Shown piece by piece: positions 1 through 5,273 of a DNA stretch of 5,273 nt. Every line of letters starts with the position of its first letter. The stretch's first letter is position 1. Source of the stretch: Flavobacteriaceae bacterium (GTDB lineage: Bacteria; Bacteroidota; Bacteroidia; Flavobacteriales; Flavobacteriaceae); contig JAUVCP010000201.1 in assembly GCA_030590765.1 (NCBI GenBank), positions 1-5,273 on the forward strand, written 5' to 3'. The notes below the pieces were generated by a model. It was not told where the DNA came from. It saw only the letters and a list, made by a program, of their open reading frames with translations, and did no database searches. The translations under genes were made by a program, and so were the position numbers.

Positions 1-1
1 T

Positions 2-868
2 ACTTTTGACGGTGTGCATGTTGGTCATCAAAAAATAATTGAGCGGTTAAATCAAATCAAAAGCAAGAACAAAGATCGTTCGGTAATCCTTACCTTTTTT
101 CCCCATCCACGAAAAATACTAAATCAGGGTAATGAGATCAAATGGTTAAATACCATGGATGAAAAAGTACAACTTTTAGATAAGTTTGGTTTAGATCATT
201 TAATTATTGAGCCTTTCACTAAGGCATTTTCAGAGTTAAGTGCATTAGATTTTGTAAAAAATATCTTAGTTGATCAATTGTATACCAAAAGTCTGGTTAT
301 TGGATATAACCATCAATTTGGTAATAACAGAGAAGGAAATTTTGAACAACTGGTAAAAAATGGTGAGATATACCATTTTGATGTTGAAAAAATAACTGCT
401 CAGGAAATTGAAGATGTATCCGTTAGTTCCACTAAAATTAGAAAAGCAATTGAAAATGGCCACATTAAAAAAGCTAATGCTTATCTGGGTTACAATTATT
501 TACTTACTGGTAAAATTGTAAAAGGTCAGGGTTTGGGTAGAAAACTGAATTACCCTACTATTAATCTCAATATTAAGGAAACTTACAAATTAATTCCAAA
601 AACCGGAGTTTATATTGTGAAAACAGTAATAGATAAGAGAACTTTTTTTGGTCTAATGAATATTGGATTTCGCCCCACGGTAAACGGGAAGAACAAGACC
701 ATTGAAGTGCATCTCTTAGATTTTAAAGGGGATCTTTATGGTGAAAATATGCAAATTGAAGTTTTAAAACGGTTGCGTGATGAAAAAAAATTCAATTCAT
801 TAGACGATTTAATTCTTCAAATAAATAAAGATGAAATTTCTGCTAGAAAATGGATAGAAAAGGAATGA
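2..868 (+). CDS. ribF: Bifunctional riboflavin kinase / FAD synthetase (RibF), 5'-truncated by the window edge
   Basis: This cytoplasmic enzyme phosphorylates riboflavin to FMN with ATP, then adenylylates FMN to FAD. The frame is open from base 2 to a TGA at 866-868, giving 288 visible residues. Perhaps 20-25 N-terminal residues are missing, compared with a usual length near 310. Numbering from the first visible codon, the adenylyltransferase domain shows the nucleotide-binding FDGVHVGH (2-9, the HxGH signature), FFPHP (32-36), GYNHQFG (101-107) and SVSSTKIR (140-147). The C-terminal flavokinase domain starts near residue 168, with GKIVKGQGLGRKLNYPTIN (170-188) containing the PTxN metal/nucleotide motif. 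It continues to MNIGFRPT and IEVHLLDF (234-241), whose Glu235 is the expected catalytic base. Both domains look intact. The GTG at base 14 is not the start, because the conserved motif extends upstream of it. serS follows 74 bases later with its own promoter-like box, so the two need not be one operon. Confidence 0.97.
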   Translation, partial: TFDGVHVGHQKIIERLNQIKSKNKDRSVILTFFPHPRKILNQGNEIKWLNTMDEKVQLLDKFGLDHLIIEPFTKAFSELSALDFVKNILVDQLYTKSLVIGYNHQFGNNREGNFEQLVKNGEIYHFDVEKITAQEIEDVSVSSTKIRKAIENGHIKKANAYLGYNYLLTGKIVKGQGLGRKLNYPTINLNIKETYKLIPKTGVYIVKTVIDKRTFFGLMNIGFRPTVNGKNKTIEVHLLDFKGDLYGENMQIEVLKRLRDEKKFNSLDDLILQINKDEISARKWIEKE

Positions 869-913
869 CAAAATTATTCTTTCAACCCAATACTTCAATC
901 ACTTTTCATTTAT

Positions 914-921
914 TATCTTTG
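914..921 (+). promoter_or_regulatory. Bacteroidota-type -7 promoter box for serS
   Basis: TATCTTTG matches the Bacteroidota -7 consensus TAnnTTTG and lies 21 bases before the serS ATG, implying a very short 5' leader. The -33 element is weak: the best candidate is TTC at 894-896, 17 bases upstream, where TTG is expected. No Shine-Dalgarno sequence precedes the ATG, and the leader is A/T-rich (ACAACAT), as is common in this phylum. The box suggests serS can be transcribed independently of ribF. Inferred from motif and position only. Confidence 0.55.
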
Positions 922-942
922 CAACCTTAAATTTTACAACAT

Positions 943-2217
943 ATGTTAACACTTGCTTTTATCAGAGAAAATAAAGATGCTATCTTAAAAGGTTTGGCAA
1001 TTCGTAATTTTGCAAATGCTGAGAAAACTATTGATAAGGTTATTGAAAAGGATATCCTAAGAAGATCTACACAAGCTGAGTTAGATGAAACTTTAGCGGA
1101 GAGCAACAAACTATCCAAAGAAATTGGAAAATTGTTCAAATCTGGTGAAGTTCAAAAAGCAAATTTGATTAAGGAAAAAACAGGTCAATTGAAAGAACGA
1201 TCTAAAGATCTGACTGAAAAGTTAAGTATCCACGAAAGTGAATTAAACGAATTATTATACCTAATTCCAAATATTCCAAATCCATTAGTTCCAAAAGGGA
1301 ATAGTGAAGAGGATAATGAAACCATTTTTGAAGAAGGCGATATTCCTAAATTACATGATGGTGCATTACCTCATTGGGAACTGGCAAAGAAATATGATAT
1401 TATTGATTTTGAATTAGGAAATAAAATTACCGGCGCAGGGTTTCCGGTATATAAAGGAAAAGGAGCAAAATTACAACGTGCATTGATTGCATACTTTTTA
1501 GATAAAAATTCTGAAGCAGGTTATAATGAAGTGCAAGTACCTCTTTTAATCAATGAAGCTTCAGGAATTGGAACAGGACAATTGCCAGATAAAGAAGGGC
1601 AAATGTATCATTGTGGGATTGATAATTTGTACTTGATCCCAACTGCCGAAATTCCTGTAACCAATTTTTATCGCGATGTATTGCTAAAAGAAAGTGATTT
1701 TCCAATTTGCAATACTGCTTATACACCTTGCTTTAGACGTGAGGCAGGATCTTATGGAGCCCATGTTCGTGGCTTAAATCGTTTACACCAATTTGACAAA
1801 GTGGAGATTGTTAGAATTGAGCATCCTGATAGGTCTTATGAAGCTCTGGACAGTATGGTGGATCATGTAAAAGGAATTTTGCAGGAATTGAAATTACCTT
1901 ATCGTATTTTACGCCTCTGCGGAGGGGATTTAGGTTTCACATCGGCGCTAACTTATGATTTTGAATTGTTTTCTACAGCACAAGATCGCTGGTTAGAAAT
2001 CAGTTCTGTTTCAAATTTTGAGACATTTCAGGCAAATCGTCTAAAATTACGTTTTAAAAATGCAGCTGGTAAAAGTCAACTGGCACATACCCTTAACGGG
2101 AGTTCTTTGGCTCTACCAAGAGTTTTGGCAGGATTGTTAGAAAATTACCAAACAGAAGACGGAATCAATATTCCAGAAGTATTACAAAAGTATACTGGTT
2201 TTGATATGATTGATTAG
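943..2217 (+). CDS. serS: Seryl-tRNA synthetase (class II aaRS)
   Basis: This cytoplasmic enzyme charges tRNA-Ser (and tRNA-Sec where present) with serine via seryl-adenylate. It is complete at 424 residues, the normal bacterial length. Residues about 1-110 form the N-terminal domain. Its charged, heptad-like stretch at about 27-105 is the antiparallel coiled-coil arm that contacts the long variable arm of the tRNA. The class II catalytic core follows: a motif 1 region around 193-205, the serine-binding TAE at 234-236, motif 2 FRREAG (264-269) continuing into RGLNRLHQFDKVE (276-288), then ISSVSNFETFQANR (353-366). Motif 3 is NGSSLALPR (385-393), with Arg393 the ATP-binding arginine, followed by LLENYQ (398-403). 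Motif 3 reads SSLALPR where the E. coli enzyme has SGLAVGR. I believe this is a common form in Bacteroidota rather than a defect. The ATG at 943 opens with the canonical MLTLAFIREN-like N-terminus, which fixes the start. The stop is TAG at 2215-2217. Confidence 0.98.
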   Translation: MLTLAFIRENKDAILKGLAIRNFANAEKTIDKVIEKDILRRSTQAELDETLAESNKLSKEIGKLFKSGEVQKANLIKEKTGQLKERSKDLTEKLSIHESELNELLYLIPNIPNPLVPKGNSEEDNETIFEEGDIPKLHDGALPHWELAKKYDIIDFELGNKITGAGFPVYKGKGAKLQRALIAYFLDKNSEAGYNEVQVPLLINEASGIGTGQLPDKEGQMYHCGIDNLYLIPTAEIPVTNFYRDVLLKESDFPICNTAYTPCFRREAGSYGAHVRGLNRLHQFDKVEIVRIEHPDRSYEALDSMVDHVKGILQELKLPYRILRLCGGDLGFTSALTYDFELFSTAQDRWLEISSVSNFETFQANRLKLRFKNAAGKSQLAHTLNGSSLALPRVLAGLLENYQTEDGINIPEVLQKYTGFDMID

Positions 2218-2285
2218 TTTTAGGTTTCAGGTTCCGATTTTCTTGCTTGTAATTCTTGAAAAACGAATCTATAATCTTGAAATTC

Positions 2286-2420
2286 TTATGAAGCCTCAAT
2301 CAATCTTTTATAATGATTCATTGCTTTTAAATCTTGATAATAGGCATTGATATGACCATTTCTCATATGATTTTTTGCACTTTGCTTTGCTTTTTCGTAG
2401 AATTTGGATATTTCGCTCAT
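2286..2420 (-). CDS. Small basic protein of unknown function, 44 aa
   Basis: I do not recognise a named family. The minus strand reads ATG at 2420-2418, 44 sense codons, and TAA ending at 2286. The product begins MSEISKFYEKAKQSAKN and ends MNHYKRLIEAS. It has eight Lys/Arg against four Asp/Glu, plus three His, so it is basic and soluble, with no signal peptide or membrane segment. The pattern suggests a helical hairpin: helix 1 at about 2-20, an Asn-Gly-His turn at 21-23, and helix 2 at about 24-42. Codon choice is ordinary for this genome. The gene faces serS tail to tail (68 bases between stops) and diverges from the TPR gene. In favour of coding: an amphipathic, protein-like composition and its occupying most of an otherwise empty interval. 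Against: it is short, with no clear promoter or ribosome-binding site. A small conserved flavobacterial protein is my best inference. Confidence 0.6.
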   Translation of the reverse strand: MSEISKFYEKAKQSAKNHMRNGHINAYYQDLKAMNHYKRLIEAS

Positions 2421-2555
2421 GGTGTTATTGTTTTAAAATTGTTAAGGCTACACTATACTCCTATGACAGTGGTTTTTTAATAACGTTACATTTTTATATT
2501 TATTTTATTAAAACTTTAACATTCTCAAGAATTTCAAAATATTGATTAACATATC

Positions 2556-2583
2556 ATAGGAATTTGATAATAAATTCTCCTAT
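2556..2583. repeat. Imperfect inverted repeat overlapping the TPR gene promoter
   Basis: The arm ATAGGA+ATTT (2556-2565) pairs with AAAT+(TC bulge)+TCCTAT (2572-2583) around a six-base GATAAT loop, giving ten base pairs with a two-base bulge. The right arm runs into the first three bases of the putative -7 box at 2581-2588. That position would suit an operator or, in single-stranded form, a weak hairpin. In such AT-rich DNA chance is a real alternative. Confidence 0.35.
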
Positions 2584-2588
2584 TTTTG
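2581..2588 (+). promoter_or_regulatory. Bacteroidota-type -7 promoter box for the TPR gene
   Basis: TATTTTTG matches TAnnTTTG and sits 25 bases before the ATG at 2614. No TTG is found at the usual 17-23 base spacing. The nearest, at 2564-2566, is only 14 bases away, so the -33 half is weak or absent. The implied 5' leader is short and lacks a Shine-Dalgarno sequence. Confidence 0.45.
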
Positions 2589-2613
2589 GATTATTGAAAT
2601 TTCAACATAACAC

Positions 2614-4407
2614 ATGATCAGCAAGAAAGGTTTTATCTTTTTATTTTTTAATTTCTTTTTCTATTTTGCTTTTGCTCAAAATGCACAATTAGCAAATTCT
2701 TATTTTAGAAATGGTGAATATGAAAAGGCCATTTTATTATACAAACCTTTGCAAGAGCAAAATCCTATCCGACAAGATTATTTTAAAAACCTGTTGATCT
2801 GCTACCAGCAAATAGATGATTATGACATGGCAAATGAAATGATTAGGAGAAACATGAAGTTATTTCCCAATCAGGATTATTTAAATGTGGAATTAGGCTA
2901 TAATTATCAATTACAAGATCAATTTGACAAAGCCAAAACCTATTATGAAAAAGCCATTGATGCCGTTAAAAAGAATCCGAGTTTTGGATTTGTCATCGGA
3001 CAATCTTTTAGAAAAAATCATTTATTGGATTATGCCTTACTATCCTATCAAATTGCTAAAGAATTAAATCCTAAATTAAATACTGAGATCTATGAAGCAC
3101 AGATCTATGGTGAAAAAGGAGAATTAGATCAAATGTTTAATTCTTACCTGGATCTCATCGATAAAAATGAAAAATATTATCCCACTATTCAAAGATATAT
3201 TGCTATTTTTATAACAGATGATAAATACGACAAAACCAATATTTTATTTAGAAAACTTCTTTTAAAAAGAGCACAGAACAACCCAAAAGACGCCTGGAAT
3301 ATTTTGCTAAGCTGGCTTTATCTACAACAAAAAGAATATGGTAAAGCTCTAGTTCAGGAAAAATCATTATACCATAGAAATCCAGACAATTTAGAGAGAA
3401 TTATAGAAGTTGGCACACTATCCTTTGAAAACAAAGATTATGATACTTCTAAAAAAAGTTTTGATCTTATTTTAGAACATACTCCCGATCAAAAAACCAA
3501 ACTTCAGGCTCAAACTTATCTTTTACAGATTTCCAATGAATTGGCTTCCACAAAAAACGAATTGAACGAAGTTGATAAAAGTTTTCAGAATCTGTTAGAC
3601 CAATATGGTCTGTCAACTTCTACAATAAATTTACAAATGGCATATGCCAATTTTTTAAGTTACTCCTTTAACCAGCCCGACAAAGCAATTAAGATTTTAA
3701 ATAATGTGACACCTTTAGCAAAATCACAATTTCAAAAAGGCAAAATTCAAATAGAATTAGCTAATATTCTGGTTTTTACCAATCAATTCAATCAGGCTTT
3801 GATTTTATATTCACAGGTACAAACCAATCTTAAAAATAGTGTTTTAGCTCAGGAAGCCAGATTTAAAGTAGCCCAAACCTCTTACTTTAAAGGTGATTTT
3901 CAATGGGCACAAACACAGTTAAAAGTTTTAAAATCATCTACATCACAATTAATCGCAAATGATGCTTTAGACTTAAGCCTGCTAATTAGTAACAATACTG
4001 CAAATGATAGTATTCAGGATGCTTTGAAAACATACGCAAAAGCAGATCTGCTTGCTTTTCAAAATAAAAATATACAGGCCATTGACACTTTAAATGTTGT
4101 ACTGAGAAATTTCAAAGGACATGCCATTGAAGATGATGCCTTATTTAAGCAAGCCGAATTATTTATCAGAACGGAAGACTATTCACTTGCCAAATTAAAT
4201 TACTTAAAGATCATTCAAAATATACCGGAAAGTATTTTAACAGACAATGCCTGTTTTCAGCTTGCCGAGCTATATAACAGCAAGTTAAATGATCCTGAGA
4301 AAGCTAAGGAAATGTACCAGAAAATAATATTTGAATTCCCTTCAAGTATTTATCTGGTAGATGCCCGTAAAAAGTATAGAAAACTAAGGGGAGATAATAT
4401 CCAGTAA
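2614..4407 (+). CDS. Exported tetratricopeptide-repeat protein
   Basis: This is a 597-residue protein with a cleavable signal peptide: Lys4-Lys5, a Phe-rich hydrophobic core at about 6-19, and an AFA|Q junction at 21/22, giving the Ala-Gln cleavage common in Bacteroidota. Nearly all the rest reads as paired TPR-like helices. Clear units are ANSYFRNGEYEKAILLY (27-43), VELGYNYQLQDQFDKAKTYYEKAI (92-115), the stretch near 229-247 (KEYGKALVQ), 265-287, 378-400 (FNQALILYS), 411-440, and C-terminal units at 507-533 and 546-575. The end, FPSSIYLVDARKKYRKLRGD (575-594), resembles the last repeat of BamD/YbgF-like envelope TPR proteins. It probably acts as a periplasmic or cell-surface protein-binding scaffold. 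No enzyme domain, lipobox cysteine or type IX sorting domain is visible. It appears to be monocistronic: a promoter-like box lies upstream, 168 bases follow, and it ends in tandem stops (TAA TAG). The cellular role is unknown. Confidence 0.9.
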   Translation: MISKKGFIFLFFNFFFYFAFAQNAQLANSYFRNGEYEKAILLYKPLQEQNPIRQDYFKNLLICYQQIDDYDMANEMIRRNMKLFPNQDYLNVELGYNYQLQDQFDKAKTYYEKAIDAVKKNPSFGFVIGQSFRKNHLLDYALLSYQIAKELNPKLNTEIYEAQIYGEKGELDQMFNSYLDLIDKNEKYYPTIQRYIAIFITDDKYDKTNILFRKLLLKRAQNNPKDAWNILLSWLYLQQKEYGKALVQEKSLYHRNPDNLERIIEVGTLSFENKDYDTSKKSFDLILEHTPDQKTKLQAQTYLLQISNELASTKNELNEVDKSFQNLLDQYGLSTSTINLQMAYANFLSYSFNQPDKAIKILNNVTPLAKSQFQKGKIQIELANILVFTNQFNQALILYSQVQTNLKNSVLAQEARFKVAQTSYFKGDFQWAQTQLKVLKSSTSQLIANDALDLSLLISNNTANDSIQDALKTYAKADLLAFQNKNIQAIDTLNVVLRNFKGHAIEDDALFKQAELFIRTEDYSLAKLNYLKIIQNIPESILTDNACFQLAELYNSKLNDPEKAKEMYQKIIFEFPSSIYLVDARKKYRKLRGDNIQ

Positions 4408-4575
4408 TAGAATATTACTTGCTTATGAAAGTCAAGGGATGAATGTAACAAAGGTGAGAATATTCACCCCCTTACAAATCAACAAACTTACACTCTTAAA
4501 AAAAATACATCAAGTCAACAACCTATTTCTCGATAACCCATTAACTTTACTTAAATTTGCTTAAAACCCAAATCT
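4408..4575. other. Intergenic spacer with a short hairpin and the DUF4286 promoter
   Basis: No gene is visible in these 168 bases: the only notable ATG reading frame (from 4426) closes after five codons. GGTGA (4453-4457) and TCACC (4464-4468) form a five-pair stem around GAATAT. It is followed by CCCTTACAA rather than a T-run, so it is at best a weak terminator for the TPR gene. An A-run follows at about 4499-4505. The promoter-like box near the right end is listed separately. Confidence 0.5.
4552..4559 (+). promoter_or_regulatory. Bacteroidota-type -7 promoter box for the DUF4286-rsmA operon
   Basis: TAAATTTG matches TAnnTTTG and lies 16 bases before the ATG at 4576, implying a leader of roughly ten bases or less. 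The -33 element is poor: TTTC at 4526-4529 with 22-base spacing is the best available. Because rsmA overlaps the upstream gene, this box would drive both genes. Confidence 0.5.
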
Positions 4576-4893
4576 ATGTACATATACAATGTAACTGTCA
4601 ATATTGAAGAGTCCGTTCACGATCAATGGCTTCAATGGATGTATAAAAAACATATCCCTGATATGATCGCCACCGGAAAATTCAACAAGGCATTGATGAG
4701 TAAGGTATTGGTAAATGAAGAAATGGGTGGTTATACCTATTCTGTGCAATACACCACCGATTCTAAAGAAACACTAGAAAAATACTACCAGGAAGATGCC
4801 AACAAGTTGAGAAATGAAGCCCAGCAATTCTTTCCAAATAAATTTGTTGCATTTAGAACCGAGTTGGAAATAATTCATGAAATTGAAAAGTAA
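4576..4893 (+). CDS. DUF4286 family protein
   Basis: This is a complete 105-residue protein of a small Bacteroidota family of unknown function, and the length fits the family. Family-like segments, from memory, are [20 protein letters not shown] (1-20), the continuation WM..KHIPDM (21-30) with Trp21 and His26, TGKF (33-36), YTYSVQY (53-59), and the C-terminal FRTELE (93-98). There is no signal peptide or membrane segment, so it is cytoplasmic. The order strand, Trp/His-rich helix, strand, strand, helix, strand resembles a ferredoxin-like or dimeric alpha/beta-barrel fold, but that is inference from pattern only. Its TAA stop shares its last A with the rsmA ATG, so the two are translationally coupled. 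A role in ribosome assembly or rRNA modification is suggested by this context and nothing more. No Shine-Dalgarno sequence precedes the start. Confidence 0.9.
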   Translation: MYIYNVTVNIEESVHDQWLQWMYKKHIPDMIATGKFNKALMSKVLVNEEMGGYTYSVQYTTDSKETLEKYYQEDANKLRNEAQQFFPNKFVAFRTELEIIHEIEK

Positions 4894-5273
4894 TGAACGT
4901 AAGAGCCAAAAAGCATTTAGGGCAACATTTTTTAAAAGATGAATTTATTGCTGAAAAAATTGCAAATACTTTAACCGAAAATGGTTATAAAAATATATTG
5001 GAAATCGGTCCGGGAATGGGTGTTTTAACCAAATATCTTTTAAAAAAAAATCTAACAACTTCAGTTATTGAAATCGACAGAGAATCTATTGAATATTTAA
5101 ATGTGCACTTTTTAAATCTGTCAAAAAGAATTATAAATGCTGATTTCTTAAAAATAGATATTCAAAGTATATTCAATGGTGAACAGTTTGCCATCATTGG
5201 TAATTTCCCATATAATATTTCAACGCAAATTGTATTTAAAACATTAGAAAACAGAGATCTTATTCCGGAATTT
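4893..5273 (+). CDS. rsmA: 16S rRNA (adenine1518-N6/adenine1519-N6)-dimethyltransferase RsmA/KsgA, 3'-truncated by the window edge
   Basis: This SAM-dependent enzyme dimethylates the two adjacent adenines in the helix 45 loop of 16S rRNA, a late check in 30S subunit assembly. Its loss classically gives kasugamycin resistance. The first 127 residues are visible, about half of the usual 260-270. They show the N-terminal KKHLGQHFL (6-14), SAM-binding motif I EIGPGMG (37-43), the acidic residue ending beta-2 in VIEID (58-62, Glu60), NADFL (82-86) with Asp84, and catalytic motif IV NFPY (104-107) within [12 protein letters not shown] replaces the NLPY of E. coli, an accepted variant. The ATG at 4893-4895 overlaps the DUF4286 stop (TAATG) and lacks a Shine-Dalgarno sequence, so re-initiation or coupling is likely. 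The frame stays open to the last base, and no disruption is visible. Confidence 0.97.
   Translation, partial: MNVRAKKHLGQHFLKDEFIAEKIANTLTENGYKNILEIGPGMGVLTKYLLKKNLTTSVIEIDRESIEYLNVHFLNLSKRIINADFLKIDIQSIFNGEQFAIIGNFPYNISTQIVFKTLENRDLIPEF

Larger units (their letters stand above)
2421..2613. promoter_or_regulatory. Divergent AT-rich intergenic control region
   Basis: This 193-base stretch lies between the start of the 44-aa minus-strand gene and the start of the TPR gene, and must hold the promoters of both. I see no further gene in it. It is extremely A/T-rich. It carries an 8-base palindrome, TAACGTTA (2481-2488), and three copies of an ATAGGA/TCCTAT motif: TCCTATGA at 2459-2466, its exact inverse TCATAGGA at 2554-2561, and TCCTAT at 2578-2583. 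The TPR-side promoter box is listed separately. On the minus side I find no good TAnnTTTG match. Confidence 0.5.

Noticed and set aside
14..16. GTG as the ribF start codon
   Set aside because: It lies inside the conserved FDGVHVGH motif. The frame is open to the window edge, so the true start is outside the window.
266..463. 65-codon minus-strand reading frame
   Set aside because: It is entirely antisense to ribF with low-complexity Phe/Asn/Ser-rich translation typical of AT-rich shadow frames.
927..1139. 70-codon minus-strand reading frame
   Set aside because: It is antisense to the N-terminal coding region of serS, with no recognisable motif and no promoter.
2218..2285. Bidirectional terminator between serS and the convergent small gene
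   Set aside because: I searched for GC-containing stems with T-runs and found none. There are only loose direct repeats (AATTCTTGAA and AATCTTGAAA) expected in AT-rich DNA.
2481..2488. TAACGTTA palindrome as a regulator binding site
   Set aside because: A single eight-base palindrome in AT-rich DNA is too weak to call alone. It is noted within the control region.
4453..4468. GGTGA-GAATAT-TCACC hairpin as an intrinsic terminator of the TPR gene
   Set aside because: The stem is only five base pairs and no T-run follows. It is mentioned in the spacer entry but not called a terminator.
4561..4749. 62-codon minus-strand reading frame
   Set aside because: It is antisense to the DUF4286 gene, whose + strand translation matches a known family.
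1..5273. A hidden novel system (CRISPR, retron, toxin-antitoxin, phage or transposon remnant)
   Set aside because: There are no regular repeat arrays, terminal inverted repeats, integrase or reverse transcriptase motifs, or paired small genes. The composition is uniform and the genes are housekeeping.

Overview
The window is ordinary chromosomal housekeeping DNA from a low-GC member of the Bacteroidota, most likely of the flavobacterial lineage. Four things point there. The DNA is strongly AT-rich. No Shine-Dalgarno sequences precede the start codons. TAnnTTTG-type -7 promoter boxes lie a short distance upstream of three genes. Two gene products are of types I associate with this phylum: a DUF4286-type small protein next to rsmA, and an exported TPR protein whose signal peptide ends in Ala-Gln. 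Species cannot be told from this window.

Layout, left to right. (1) The 3' part of ribF (FAD and FMN synthesis) enters from the left edge on the + strand. (2) After a 74-base gap with its own promoter-like box comes a complete serS (seryl-tRNA synthetase). (3) A 396-base interval separates serS from the next + strand gene. It holds a 44-codon minus-strand gene candidate (2286-2420), then a divergent, very AT-rich regulatory stretch containing repeated ATAGGA/TCCTAT motifs. (4) A 597-residue exported TPR protein of unknown function follows. (5) After a 168-base gap with another promoter-like box come a DUF4286-family gene and the 5' part of rsmA (16S rRNA dimethyltransferase). These two overlap by one base (TAATG), so they are almost certainly co-transcribed and translationally coupled. 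rsmA runs off the right edge.

The recognised genes concern flavin cofactor synthesis, tRNA charging and ribosome maturation. I see no mobile element, CRISPR array, tRNA or rRNA gene, toxin-antitoxin pair or defence system. The points most worth a second look are the small minus-strand gene, the tight DUF4286-rsmA coupling, and the ATAGGA inverted repeat that overlaps the presumed promoter of the TPR gene.
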